Source: Mycobacterium sp. MYCO198283
GTDB taxonomy: Bacteria; Actinomycetota; Actinomycetes; Mycobacteriales; Mycobacteriaceae
NCBI RefSeq assembly: GCF_021213805.1
Contig: NZ_JAJQJI010000002.1
Coordinates: 310,001 to 374,000 of the forward strand
Length of the DNA: 64,000 nt
Direction: 5' to 3'
Part shown: piece after piece, positions 8,433-16,685 of the stretch
How the letters are laid out: each line of letters starts with the position of its first letter
Numbering within the stretch: position 1 is the stretch's first letter
Position numbers and translations under genes: made by a program
Notes under the pieces: model-generated
Databases searched by the model: none
The model's input: only the letters and a program-made list of their open reading frames with translations
What the model was told of the DNA's origin: nothing

Positions 8433-9253
8433 CGCTGCGCCGCCTTGAGGTAGTCGATCGCCTCGGGGATCGCCTGGTGCGCCCGCGGACTCTCCCGCGA
8501 CAGCTCGACGCACACCAGGCCCCGCCACTCGACGTCGCGCAGCGCCGCCAGCACCGCGGGAACGTCCATGTCGCCCTCACCGAACGGCAGGTGGGTGTGG
8601 TCGCCGCGGCGCATGTCCTCGATCGCGACGCTGCCGAGCGCCCCGGCGCAGCGGCGGACGGCGTCGTGCGGTGAGACGTCCTGGGTGACCAGGCAGTGAC
8701 CGGTGTCGAGCGCCAGCCGCAGGCTCGGGTGCCGCGCGGCGAGGCGTTCGTAGTCGCCGACGGTCTCGACGAGCATGCCGGGTTCCGGCTCGAAACTCAC
8801 CGACACGCCCGCGCTGTCGGCGTACGCGCACACCTGCGCGAGCCCGGCGTCGAGCCAGCCGAACGCGGCGTCGCGGTCGACGCCCGGTTTGGGCACGCCC
8901 GCCCAGCAGCTGACGGTCTCGGAGCCCAGCACCGCCGCGACGTCGACCGCGCGGCGCAGGAAGTCGACGCGACGGGCGCGACCGGCCGGCTCGGCGCTGA
9001 CGAGCGTCGGCTGGTGCTTGTCGCGCGGATCGAGCAGGTACCGCGCGCCGGTCTCGACGACGCTGCCCAGCGACAGCGAATCCAGCAGCGCCGCAACGCG
9101 TTCCGCCTCCCGCCGCCAACCGTCGGCCAGCGGGTCGAGGTGGTGGTGATCGAGGGTGAGCGCGACGCCGTCGTAGCCGGCGTCGGCGATCAGCCGGATC
9201 GCGTCGTCGAGCCGGTGGTTCGCGGCGCCGTTGGTGTTGTAGGCGTAGCGCAC
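8429..9253 (-). CDS. sugar-phosphate isomerase/epimerase-like TIM barrel
   Basis: This 274-residue protein belongs to the AP-endonuclease-2-like TIM barrels, which include inosose dehydratases (IolE), inosose isomerases (IolI) and EboE-like enzymes. Visible metal-ligand positions are FEPEPGMLVE, LALDTGHC, the His of GDHTHLPFGEGDMD and the Glu of VCVELSRES. With a Gfo/Idh/MocA dehydrogenase in the same operon, an oxidation plus isomerisation on inositol is a natural reading, as in inositol catabolism. It starts at GTG one base after the YcaO stop codon. The exact reaction is unknown. Confidence 0.8.
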   Translation of the reverse strand: MRYAYNTNGAANHRLDDAIRLIADAGYDGVALTLDHHHLDPLADGWRREAERVAALLDSLSLGSVVETGARYLLDPRDKHQPTLVSAEPAGRARRVDFLRRAVDVAAVLGSETVSCWAGVPKPGVDRDAAFGWLDAGLAQVCAYADSAGVSVSFEPEPGMLVETVGDYERLAARHPSLRLALDTGHCLVTQDVSPHDAVRRCAGALGSVAIEDMRRGDHTHLPFGEGDMDVPAVLAALRDVEWRGLVCVELSRESPRAHQAIPEAIDYLKAAQR

Positions 9254-9254
9254 G

Positions 9255-10757
9255 TTACGCAGCCGCCCGGGTGTGGAACAGCATCTCGTGGGCGCCGGGC
9301 TCCCGGTAGAGCGGATAGAGCGCGCCCACCTTCGCGTCGACGGCCGCGGTGTCGAGCAGCGGCACCCCGCCGAGCCGGTCGTAGGCCTCCGGCGGCAGCC
9401 GCACCGGGCGCCGGGTGTCGGAGGGTTCGCCCATGCGGATCAGCGGGCTGTCCGCGGCGATCAGCTTGGCGGTGTTGCGCTCCCCGATCCGGTGGTAGCT
9501 CATGGTCTCCACCTCCAGGCCGGGCACGATCACCCGCACGGCGTGCATGGCGCTGCCCGGCGCGGTGAAGTCGACGATCAACGGGTCCAGGCCGGCGGCG
9601 CGGAGGCGGCGGGCCGCCTCGTGCCCCTTCTCGACCGGCGAGCGCACCGTGCTCGCCGGCAGGGTGCCGAAGGATCGCGACGAGCGCACCGCGAACACCG
9701 GGTCGGCGAACAGGTCGCGCAGCCCGTTGCCGTCGAGGGCGAGCCAGCGCCGGAACGCCTCGACCTGCCGTGGCTCGGTGGCCCGCGCGGCCCGGTCGCA
9801 GCACACCCGCGCCCGTTCCCAGTAGCCGGGCGGCATCACCGTCGCGACGAGCTCCAGCGGACCGAACACGAACGCCTTGCGCGCCCGGGCGTGGGCGTAC
9901 TCCAGCACGGCCTTGCGCAGCGCCGCCCCGCGGTCGAGGTCGGCGGCCTCCCCAGCGCCGGTCATCGCGATCGGGATCCGCAGCCCGGCCGGGTCGTAGT
10001 CGGCGCCGACGACGTAGAGGTTGGCGAAGCCGAACTCGTCGGTGGCGAACTTGGGCAGCAGGTCGATCCCGGCGGCGGCGATCCGGTCCGCCACGGCGCC
10101 GACCTGCGGCGGCAGCCCGCCGTCGTCGAACGTGAGCCGGACACCGGCGTCCATGGCGCGGAACACCAGGCCGTTGCCGTCGCGCTGCAGACATTCGAAG
10201 ATGCCGTGCGCCGCCGCCCAGGACCGGGACGGTCCGGCGCCCAGACCGTTGGTGATCAAGGTGGTGAACGGCCGGTAGCCGGGCGGGAGGTGGTCGGCGG
10301 TCAGCGCCGCGACGTCGACCGGCACGAGCACGGGTTCGCCGGTGAACCAGCGCGCCGCGGTGACCCACCGCAGCGGCGTGTCGCGGTCGACGGCCGACCC
10401 GGCGGGCAGGCACAGCGTCAGCGGGTCGACGACGCCGTCCCCGCCGCGCTCCCGCGCGAGGTCGGTGTAGCTGCCCGACACCTGCGGCAGCGCAGCAAAA
10501 CCCAGGCGCGCGCGCACCTCCTCGTGCACCTCCGCGGTGGCGGCGATCATCGCCTGCTCGGGCTCGGCGCCGTACCCGGTGCCCTGCTGCATGTCGCAGC
10601 CGGCCGCGGCCGGGTCGTGCGGGAAGAACGCGGCCTTCCACGCCGGCACGCCGGTCACGTCGAGCGGGCTCATGTCGAAGAAGAACCAGTCGCCGGGCGG
10701 CAGTGCGTCGATGTAGGCGGCGACGACGTCGGGCACGGGATGGTCGGAGACGATCAC
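9255..10757 (-). CDS. YcaO-domain protein
   Basis: YcaO proteins use ATP to activate amide backbones, making azolines, thioamides or amidines; some act on small molecules rather than peptides. The 500-residue protein has the family's helix pattern: GYGAEPEQAMIAATAEVHEE, NGLGAGPSRSWAAAHGIFE, and GAALRKAVLEYAHARARKAF, which correspond to the ATP/Mg-binding Glu-rich segments. The C-terminal third is unusual. No precursor peptide, E1-like partner, TfuA or dehydrogenase for azoles is nearby, so a small-molecule substrate is more likely than a RiPP. The GTG start overlaps the upstream stop (GTGA). Confidence 0.8.
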   Translation of the reverse strand: MIVSDHPVPDVVAAYIDALPPGDWFFFDMSPLDVTGVPAWKAAFFPHDPAAAGCDMQQGTGYGAEPEQAMIAATAEVHEEVRARLGFAALPQVSGSYTDLARERGGDGVVDPLTLCLPAGSAVDRDTPLRWVTAARWFTGEPVLVPVDVAALTADHLPPGYRPFTTLITNGLGAGPSRSWAAAHGIFECLQRDGNGLVFRAMDAGVRLTFDDGGLPPQVGAVADRIAAAGIDLLPKFATDEFGFANLYVVGADYDPAGLRIPIAMTGAGEAADLDRGAALRKAVLEYAHARARKAFVFGPLELVATVMPPGYWERARVCCDRAARATEPRQVEAFRRWLALDGNGLRDLFADPVFAVRSSRSFGTLPASTVRSPVEKGHEAARRLRAAGLDPLIVDFTAPGSAMHAVRVIVPGLEVETMSYHRIGERNTAKLIAADSPLIRMGEPSDTRRPVRLPPEAYDRLGGVPLLDTAAVDAKVGALYPLYREPGAHEMLFHTRAAA

Positions 10758-11587
10758 CGCAGCGCCTCCAGCGCGACGGCGCGGACGGCCGGCGGGTGCG
10801 CCAGCTGGTCGTCGAGCGCGGCGAGTGCGAGGTCGCGGCCGATTTCGGGCGCGTACTCGAACGGGGTGAGCACGGCGTCGAAGTCGAGCGGCGCGATCAC
10901 GTCGCGGTAGCGCCGGATCTCGTTGTGCGTCAGCGGGATCTCCTTGTGGAACGCCTTGTGGCTGCTGATGGCGGAGCTGCGGCCGTGCTCGTCCTGGTCG
11001 ATCTTGAACATGTCGCCGCAGAACAGTCGCCGGCCGGGCGCATCGTGCAGCGCCGCGTGGCCCTCGTAGTGGCCGCCGGTGTGGTGCAGCGTGTAGCCGG
11101 GCGCCAGTTCGAGCACGTCGTCGTAGGGCCGCGTGACCCGGAACGCCTTGGTCATCCGCAGGTCGTCGCGGTGGATGGCGACGACGGGCGGGTCGAATGC
11201 GCGCTGCAGCTGCCACAGCGCGCCGTAGGCGTGGGCGTGGCTGGCGGCCAACACCGCCACACCACCGAGATCGGCGATGGCGGAAAGCATCTCGTCGCAG
11301 TAGTACGGCGCGGCCTCGAACGCGATGTTGCCCTCGGGCCGGGTGATCAGCCAGCCGGTGCCGCCGAGACCCAGCGACGGCTGCGTGGTGCAGGCGTAGA
11401 GGTTCTCGGCGACCTGCCGCACCTCGCCGGTGTGGCCGGCGCGCACCTGCTCCTCGGGCAGGAAACACCAGCCGTCGGCGGGCAGGTCGTTGCGCACGTC
11501 GGTACACACCGGGCAGTCCGGCGGCGCGAAGTGGTGTTGCCAGAAACCGCAGTGCGCGCAGGCGAAATGGCTCAACGGCATGCGCAC
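10754..11587 (-). CDS. zinc-ribbon plus metallo-beta-lactamase-fold protein
   Basis: The 277-residue protein opens with a rubredoxin-like knuckle (Cys10, Cys13, Cys25, Cys28) followed by an MBL fold. The canonical HxHxDH is SHAHAYG at 116-122: both His remain but the Asp is Tyr121, which should weaken or alter the second metal site. HHTGGHYEGH and FCGDMFKID supply later MBL ligands. It may be a hydrolase with one metal or an iron/redox MBL protein. Start is GTG at 11587, with an ATG two codons later, overlapping the upstream gene. Its reaction in the pathway is unknown. Confidence 0.75.
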   Translation of the reverse strand: MRMPLSHFACAHCGFWQHHFAPPDCPVCTDVRNDLPADGWCFLPEEQVRAGHTGEVRQVAENLYACTTQPSLGLGGTGWLITRPEGNIAFEAAPYYCDEMLSAIADLGGVAVLAASHAHAYGALWQLQRAFDPPVVAIHRDDLRMTKAFRVTRPYDDVLELAPGYTLHHTGGHYEGHAALHDAPGRRLFCGDMFKIDQDEHGRSSAISSHKAFHKEIPLTHNEIRRYRDVIAPLDFDAVLTPFEYAPEIGRDLALAALDDQLAHPPAVRAVALEALR

Positions 11588-12576
11588 GCCTCCTTGTAGG
11601 CTCGGTCGAACAGGCGCATCAGGTCGAGGTCGCGGGTGATCGAGAAGTCGTGCGGCTCACCGGCGGCCGCCCGCTGGAACGCGGCGGCCTGTGCGGTGAA
11701 CGGGGAAGCGTCGCCGAAGCCGATCAGGTCGGCGCCGTCGTCGCGGGTCAGCGTGAGCGTGCCGCCGGCGGTTTGGCCCATGGTGTCGACGGCGGTCAGC
11801 AGCCCCGATTCACCGAGCACCTCGAGCCGGCGCCGGGGCAGCTGCTCGCAGCAGTTGTAGGCGACGTGGCTGCTCACCAGCACCCCGGTGGTGGTGCGCC
11901 CGGACAGCACGCCGCCGTCGTCGACGGGGTAGGAGTGCAGGCGCTGCTGGACGTCGATGTGCAATCGCTGCAACGGTTGTCCGACGAGCAGCTGCGTGAG
12001 GTCAAGGCCGTGCAGCGCCAGGTCGATGACGGCGCCGCCGCCGGCCGCCGTCGGGTCGACCCGCCAGTTCGGGCGCTCGGAGCCGTCCGCCGACCACTGC
12101 GCACCGACCCAGCACGCGTAGACGATCCGCACGGCGAGTGGGCGCCCGACGGCGCCGTCGGCGATCAGCTCGGCGAGCCGGCGGTGCGCCGGATGGTGGC
12201 GCTGGTCGAAGGCGGTGCCGTACAACACGTTCGCGTCGGTCACCGCGGCGGCGATGGCCTCGGCGTCGGCGAGCGTGGCGGCCATCGGCTTCTCGCACAG
12301 CACCGGCACGCCCGCCGCGCAGGCGGCCAGCACCGGCGGCAAGTGGGCGTTGTTCGGGGTGGCGACGTAGAGCAGGTCGACGTCGCCGCGCGCGAGCATC
12401 GCGCCCGCGTCGTCGTAGGCGGCGATCCCGGCCGCCTCCGCCGCGGCCCGGGCGCGTGGCGACGGGTCGGCGACGGCGACGAGCGTGCCGCCGGCGGCCG
12501 CGATCGCCGGCGCCATGTAGTCGCGGGCCACCCAGCCGAACCCGGCGATCCCCCAGCGTGTGCCCGCCATCGTCAC
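11572..12576 (-). CDS. Gfo/Idh/MocA-family oxidoreductase
   Basis: These NAD(P)-dependent enzymes oxidise or reduce a sugar or inositol hydroxyl. The 334-residue protein has the Rossmann turn GIAGFGWVARDY, the VATPNNAH segment, the catalytic-region motif CEKPMA and the conserved late GGAVIDLALHGLDL. The GTG start overlaps the preceding stop by four bases; an ATG at 12570 is also possible. In this operon an inositol or glycosyl-inositol dehydrogenase role is the simplest inference, paired with the TIM-barrel isomerase downstream. Substrate specificity is not readable. Confidence 0.87.
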   Translation of the reverse strand: MTMAGTRWGIAGFGWVARDYMAPAIAAAGGTLVAVADPSPRARAAAEAAGIAAYDDAGAMLARGDVDLLYVATPNNAHLPPVLAACAAGVPVLCEKPMAATLADAEAIAAAVTDANVLYGTAFDQRHHPAHRRLAELIADGAVGRPLAVRIVYACWVGAQWSADGSERPNWRVDPTAAGGGAVIDLALHGLDLTQLLVGQPLQRLHIDVQQRLHSYPVDDGGVLSGRTTTGVLVSSHVAYNCCEQLPRRRLEVLGESGLLTAVDTMGQTAGGTLTLTRDDGADLIGFGDASPFTAQAAAFQRAAAGEPHDFSITRDLDLMRLFDRAYKEACACR

Positions 12577-13667
12577 CACCGCTCCGGGAGGTCGACGAGA
12601 CGGCGGCTGCGGACCGGGTCGAACGCCACGTCCTGCCATGGGCTCGTGGCGTACTCCTCGCGGTAGCGCGCCGACGGCCAGCGCACGGTGTCGCCGTCGA
12701 GCAGCGGGTGCGGCTGTAGGTGGGCGTCGGCGGGCGGCTCGGCGACTCCGCCGGCGACCGCGCGCGCCGGCCCGGCGGGTTCGACGAGCGACCACGCCTC
12801 GATCGCCGGGTCCTCGGCCCAGCCGACGGGCTGCGGCGTGCCGGCGTCGAGCAGCGCGTCGAGCAGGGTCCGCTCGTCGTACACCGCGGCGGCCGGGAAG
12901 AGCGCCGCCCACTCGGCGGCCGATCGTGCCGGCCCCTTCGCCCCGCCCGCGTAGCCGGCGTTGTGGACGTGGCTGACCGCGAGCGTGCCGCCGGGTGCGA
13001 CGGCGTCGCGCAACCGCGCCGCGACCTCGTCCTGCCGGGGCAGGAAGTAGAACGCGTCATGGCACTGGACGAGGTCGAAGCGCGCGTCGCCGATCGGCCA
13101 CCGCAGGGCGGCGTCGAACACCAGGTAGTCGGCGTCGGGCGCCACCCAGTGCCGCGCCACCCAGCACTTGGCGAACACCACGTCGGCGCCGGTGCAGCGA
13201 ACCCCGCGCCGCGACAGTTCCCGCACGAAATGACCGATGCCGCAGGCCAATTCGAACGCCGTGTCCGGCGCCTGCCAGTGCGCCTGCAGCAGCGCCAGCG
13301 CGCCGAGATAGGTGGGATCGCCCCAGCGGTAGGTGAAATAGTCGGCGACCGGGCCCAGCTGCAGCAGCGCCAGCGCCTCCCGCAGCGTCAGCGACGCCCG
13401 CTCGGCGACCAGGCGCCGCAGCGCGGCGGGCTCGGCGGTCGGGCCGGTCCACCAGTCGTCCTGGTCGGCGAGCAACGCGACGAGCGCGTCGTCGGACCGG
13501 CCGGCGTCCAGGTGCGCCAGCGCCGTCGCGACCAGGTCGTCGCGCCCGCCCCGCAGGTAGGGGATGCCGTCGACCACCGGCCAGCGGCCGCCCGCGCCGT
13601 CGGCGAGCGAGTGCGGGGTGTCGGACCGCAACGGTTCGCCGGTGGCGGGCGAGACGAGCATGCTCAC
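12573..13667 (-). CDS. class I SAM-dependent methyltransferase with Trm112-like N-terminus
   Basis: The 364-residue protein has a short N-terminal segment like a cysteine-less Trm112 domain (LVSPATGEPL and WPVVDGIPYL). The methyltransferase core follows, with motif I FELACGIGHF near residue 145, a GADVV acidic strand end and FDLVQCHDAFYF. It lacks recognisable substrate motifs. It starts at GTG overlapping the HD-like gene's stop (GTGA), with ATG at 13661 as alternative. It probably methylates a hydroxyl, amine or thiol of the operon's product. Confidence 0.82.
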   Translation of the reverse strand: MSMLVSPATGEPLRSDTPHSLADGAGGRWPVVDGIPYLRGGRDDLVATALAHLDAGRSDDALVALLADQDDWWTGPTAEPAALRRLVAERASLTLREALALLQLGPVADYFTYRWGDPTYLGALALLQAHWQAPDTAFELACGIGHFVRELSRRGVRCTGADVVFAKCWVARHWVAPDADYLVFDAALRWPIGDARFDLVQCHDAFYFLPRQDEVAARLRDAVAPGGTLAVSHVHNAGYAGGAKGPARSAAEWAALFPAAAVYDERTLLDALLDAGTPQPVGWAEDPAIEAWSLVEPAGPARAVAGGVAEPPADAHLQPHPLLDGDTVRWPSARYREEYATSPWQDVAFDPVRSRRLVDLPERW

Positions 13668-14578
13668 GCCAGGCCGGTATCCGCCAGGATGCGGTCGTGG
13701 AACGCCTTGACGGGTCCGTCGTGGACGAGCCCGTAGGTGTCGAGCACATCGGTCATGGTCACCGACGCGGTCCGCAGGTGCTGCTGGATCTCCAGCACCC
13801 GGTCGAGCACGTCGCCGACGTGGAACGCGCGGGCTTCGGCGGTGGCGTCGCCGCCGATCGGGGCGAGCGCGGTGCGGATCTGGTCTGCGAGCGCCGGGTC
13901 GAGCTGGGCCAGCGCGTGGTCGCGGGCGCGGCTCACGACGCCGTCGAGCGTGCCGCCGAGCAGGATCTCGCCGCTGAACCCGGAGTCGGGCATCGCCGCG
14001 TTGTGCAGGTGGTGGGCCAGCGACGCCACGAACACCGGCGTCGGATCGGCGTGGTACCACGGCGCGACCAGCACGCCGTACACCGCGACCAGCAGGCAGT
14101 GTTCGGCGTGGTTCTCGAACGGCGCCAACATGATCCGCGGCCGGCCCGGGCTGGTGACCCCGGCGCGTGGCTGCCGGGCCAGCGCGTCGACGAACGGCGG
14201 TGTCGTGCCCGATGCCGGCGCGCCATCGGGCAGCGCGCTCCGGAGCCGGCCGGCGAGCCCACCGTCGATGTCGCCGGTCACCTCGTCGAAGGCGTCCTGC
14301 AGGACGGCCTCGGCGTCGTCGCGGAGCCCGAGCGTGCGCAGGGTGCGCAGGTCGAGCCCGCCGAGCCGGGCGGCGGCGAGCGCCGCGGCGACGGTGCGTG
14401 CCATCACGTCGGTGTGCGGTTCGCCGCGGACGATGCCGGCCCACGCGTCGCGGAACAACCGCTCGGCGAGGGACCCGTCGCGGTCGGCGGTGCGGATCCG
14501 CTTGAGGTCTCCCAGTTCGCGGAACAGCGGGAGCACCGCCGGCGTCAGCTGGTGCGCCGGCGCGGCGACACCGGTCAC
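13664..14578 (-). CDS. HD-domain-like putative hydrolase
   Basis: The 304-residue protein contains clustered histidines spaced as in HD-type metal hydrolases: His157 and His160 (ENHAEHC), then LAHHLHN with His189, His190 and His192. The classical HD pair is not clean because the expected Asp is replaced, so the assignment is tentative. If it is a phosphohydrolase it could remove the inositol phosphate, the step that the unidentified MshA2 performs in mycothiol synthesis. It is second in the operon, coupled by GTGA to the inositol-phosphate synthase. Function is unproven. Confidence 0.6.
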   Translation of the reverse strand: MTGVAAPAHQLTPAVLPLFRELGDLKRIRTADRDGSLAERLFRDAWAGIVRGEPHTDVMARTVAAALAAARLGGLDLRTLRTLGLRDDAEAVLQDAFDEVTGDIDGGLAGRLRSALPDGAPASGTTPPFVDALARQPRAGVTSPGRPRIMLAPFENHAEHCLLVAVYGVLVAPWYHADPTPVFVASLAHHLHNAAMPDSGFSGEILLGGTLDGVVSRARDHALAQLDPALADQIRTALAPIGGDATAEARAFHVGDVLDRVLEIQQHLRTASVTMTDVLDTYGLVHDGPVKAFHDRILADTGLA

Positions 14579-15750
14579 CGCGCCGCCAACCACGCGTCCA
14601 GCGTCGCCTGCTGGGCGAAGAACTCGTGCTCGGGCTGGCCGCCGCGGGTCTGCGGGGACTTGAAGAACACGCCGAGCTGCTCCTGCACGCCGCCCTCGCC
14701 GCGCTGCTGCGCCAGTGTCAGGCAGCGCGCGATCTCGATCGCCAGCGGCGCGGCGAGCACCGAGTCCTTGCACAGGAAGTTCAGCTTGAGCTGCATCTTC
14801 TGGCCGAGGAAGCCGGTGAAGTCGACGTTGTCCCAGGCTTCCTTGTCGTCGCCGCGCGGTCGGTAGTAGTGGATCATCACGATGTGGTCCTCGACCGGAT
14901 AGCCGAGCAGCTGGTCGAGCACGGAGAGCTTCGTGCCGACCTTGCTCTCCAGCGACTTCGGGTCGTCGAGCGCGAGCCCGTCGGAGTTGCCCAGGATGTT
15001 GGTGGAGAACCAGCCGTCGACGTGCAGTGCCCGATCCCGCAGCGCGGGGGCGATGACGGTCTTGAGCAGCGTCTGCCCGGTCTTGCCGTCCTTGCCCGCC
15101 ACCGGCACGTTGCGCTGCGCGGCGAGGTCGGCGAGCGGCTTAACGTCCGCCGCCACCGACGGCGTGAAGTTGGCGTACGGCGTGTCCTGCGAGATCGCCG
15201 CGTAGGCGTACATCATCGCGGGGCTGATCGCGGGGTCGTCGCTGTCGAGTCCGCGCTCGAAGGCGGCCACCGATTGCAGCGCCTCGGCGTCGGCGTCGGC
15301 CTTGCGCTCGGTGGAGGCGAGGTTGAGCACGACCATCCGATCGAGGTTGTTGCCGCGCTTGAAGCCCGCGAGGTCGGCCTGGATGCGTTCGACGGCGGCG
15401 CGGTGCCCATCGGCGGCGATCTTGTTGGCGCCCTCGATGTTGGCGCAGAAGTCGCGGCTGCCGACCGCCGCCCACGGCCGCATCTCGTGCAGCGCCGACG
15501 CGCCGTCCTTGAGCTGGGTTTCGCCGATGACGCCGTGGCGCATGGCGGCGGTCGCCAGGTCGTCGGGGCTCAAGTCCCAGCCCGCGAAGACGATGTCGCG
15601 GTAATCCGGCAGCCCGTCGACCTGCTTGTCGGCCAGCGGAAGCCCCGACAGGTCGCTGGAGCCTTTGCGGATCATCTCGATCCCTGCCACCGCTGTGGTC
15701 GCGACCGCACCGCCGAGGCCGATCACCGCCACTCCCAGCCGTTCGGACAT
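14575..15750 (-). CDS. inositol-3-phosphate synthase family protein
   Basis: MIPS converts glucose-6-phosphate to 1D-myo-inositol-3-phosphate using NAD as a transient oxidant. The 391-residue protein has the N-terminal GVAVIGLGGAVATT dinucleotide loop, a VVLNLASTE strand, VPVAGKDGKTGQTLLKT (the family's conserved GKDxKTGQT) and NFLCKDSVLAAPL with a catalytic-type Lys. It looks more like the eukaryote-type branch than mycobacterial Ino1. As the first gene of the operon with its own upstream region it probably supplies dedicated inositol phosphate. The start is an ATG with a weak ribosome site. Confidence 0.88.
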   Translation of the reverse strand: MSERLGVAVIGLGGAVATTAVAGIEMIRKGSSDLSGLPLADKQVDGLPDYRDIVFAGWDLSPDDLATAAMRHGVIGETQLKDGASALHEMRPWAAVGSRDFCANIEGANKIAADGHRAAVERIQADLAGFKRGNNLDRMVVLNLASTERKADADAEALQSVAAFERGLDSDDPAISPAMMYAYAAISQDTPYANFTPSVAADVKPLADLAAQRNVPVAGKDGKTGQTLLKTVIAPALRDRALHVDGWFSTNILGNSDGLALDDPKSLESKVGTKLSVLDQLLGYPVEDHIVMIHYYRPRGDDKEAWDNVDFTGFLGQKMQLKLNFLCKDSVLAAPLAIEIARCLTLAQQRGEGGVQEQLGVFFKSPQTRGGQPEHEFFAQQATLDAWLAAR

Positions 15751-15811
15751 ATCTTCGGCACCCCTCGTCGCGCGCTCGGTTCAACCGACCTCTGCCGGTC
15801 CCCGGCTGAAT

Positions 15812-15829
15812 AACCGCGCGACCGCGGTT
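15812..15829. promoter_or_regulatory. inverted repeat upstream of the inositol operon
   Basis: AACCGCG and CGCGGTT are perfect 7-base arms separated by four bases, about 60 bases upstream of the first gene of the operon. The position suits an operator. No regulator gene is found in the operon. Confidence 0.35.
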
Positions 15830-15895
15830 CACGCGCTGCGGCTCATGTCCGAATTCTTACGCCCGCCGCCGTGGTTGCGTCCGCTGCAGACAGAA

Positions 15896-15937
15896 CTGTG
15901 CGGTCCCGAAGGCTCCCCTCCTATCGGGACCGCACAG
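15896..15937 (-). terminator. ESX-4 operon terminator hairpin
   Basis: Two perfect 14-base arms (15896-15909 and 15924-15937) with a 14-base loop lie 24 bases past the esxT stop. The minus-strand RNA continues with TTCTGTCT, a modest U-rich tail. The hairpin separates ESX-4 transcription from the inositol operon. Confidence 0.75.
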
Positions 15938-15960
15938 GGTCTCTGCTGCGCCGGCGCGGG

Positions 15961-16254
15961 CTACCCCCAGGCGCCCGCGGCGCGGCGGTCGGTGGCCGCC
16001 ACCTCGTCGGAGCCGTCGCGCACGGCGTTGCCGAGGCGGAACAGGATGTCGTTGAGCGCGGCGGCCGCGGAGTCCCAGCTGGCCTGCTGGGCGCGGTAGG
16101 CCTCGGCGGCTTCGCGGGTCCACACCTGCTGTAGCGGCGCGATCTGCGACCGCAGGTCCTCCAGCGCGCCGTTGAGCCGGGCGGAGGTGGCGTGGATGTC
16201 CTGACGGACGGTGAACTCGATTTCGTCGAAGTTGTACGACAGCACGGGGTCCAT
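15961..16254 (-). CDS. esxT: ESAT-6-like protein EsxT
   Basis: EsxT is one of the two WXG100 proteins of ESX-4. The 97-residue sequence closely follows the M. tuberculosis form (VLSYNFDEIEF, RSQIAPLQQVWTREAA, DRRAAGAWG). The hairpin turn has W45-T-R47 in place of WxG, as in other EsxT. It should form a helical hairpin heterodimer with EsxU and leave the cell through the EccBCD channel. It is the last gene of the minus-strand ESX-4 operon, 27 bases after esxU. Confidence 0.93.
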   Translation of the reverse strand: MDPVLSYNFDEIEFTVRQDIHATSARLNGALEDLRSQIAPLQQVWTREAAEAYRAQQASWDSAAAALNDILFRLGNAVRDGSDEVAATDRRAAGAWG

Positions 16255-16281
16255 GAAGTGCTCCTGATTCGGTTTCGGTGG

Positions 16282-16623
16282 TCAGATGCCGGAGGCGACG
16301 GAACCGAGCTGCTGCGAGTGCGCCTCGGCGGCCGCGGCGAGGGCCCGCTCGTTGCTGCGGATGGTTTCGGCGATGCCCTGCAGCGCCTGGTGGAGCTTCA
16401 GCGATTCGGTGTTCCAGCGGTCGACGACGCCGCGGAAGGCGGTGGCGGCGGCGCCGCCCCACACCGTGGCGGGCACGCTGGTCATGCGGCCGATGAAGCT
16501 GTGCAGCATGGCCCGGATTTCCTCGTTGCGCGCCTCGGCCTGGCCGGCCACGTGGCGCATGAGCTCGAAGTCGGTGGTGAGTGTGTTCGATGCGGCGGCA
16601 CTGCCGCCGGCCGGTGTGGTCAT
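16282..16623 (-). CDS. esxU: ESAT-6-like protein EsxU
   Basis: The 113-residue protein is the WXG100 partner of EsxT, with the W55-G-G57 turn in VWGGAAATAF between two helices. The ATG at 16621-16623 follows a GGGGGAG ribosome site. No C-terminal YxxxD/E is obvious. With eccC4 interrupted upstream in the same operon, its secretion by ESX-4 is expected to be impaired in the integrated state. Confidence 0.92.
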   Translation of the reverse strand: MTTPAGGSAAASNTLTTDFELMRHVAGQAEARNEEIRAMLHSFIGRMTSVPATVWGGAAATAFRGVVDRWNTESLKLHQALQGIAETIRSNERALAAAAEAHSQQLGSVASGI

Positions 16624-16685
16624 GGCTCCCCCTGATCGGTTGTGAACTACTGGGTTGGACTGCGCACCAACCGATTCGGTTCCGC

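Noticed and set aside
9255..10757. YcaO gene as part of a peptide (RiPP) cluster
   Set aside because: No short Cys/Ser/Thr-rich precursor gene, E1-like protein or azoline dehydrogenase is present in the tightly packed operon.
6532..15750. The operon as the mycothiol pathway itself
   Set aside because: It has no cysteine ligase (MshC) or acetyltransferase (MshD), and it carries extra enzymes. The standard mycothiol genes are expected elsewhere in the genome.
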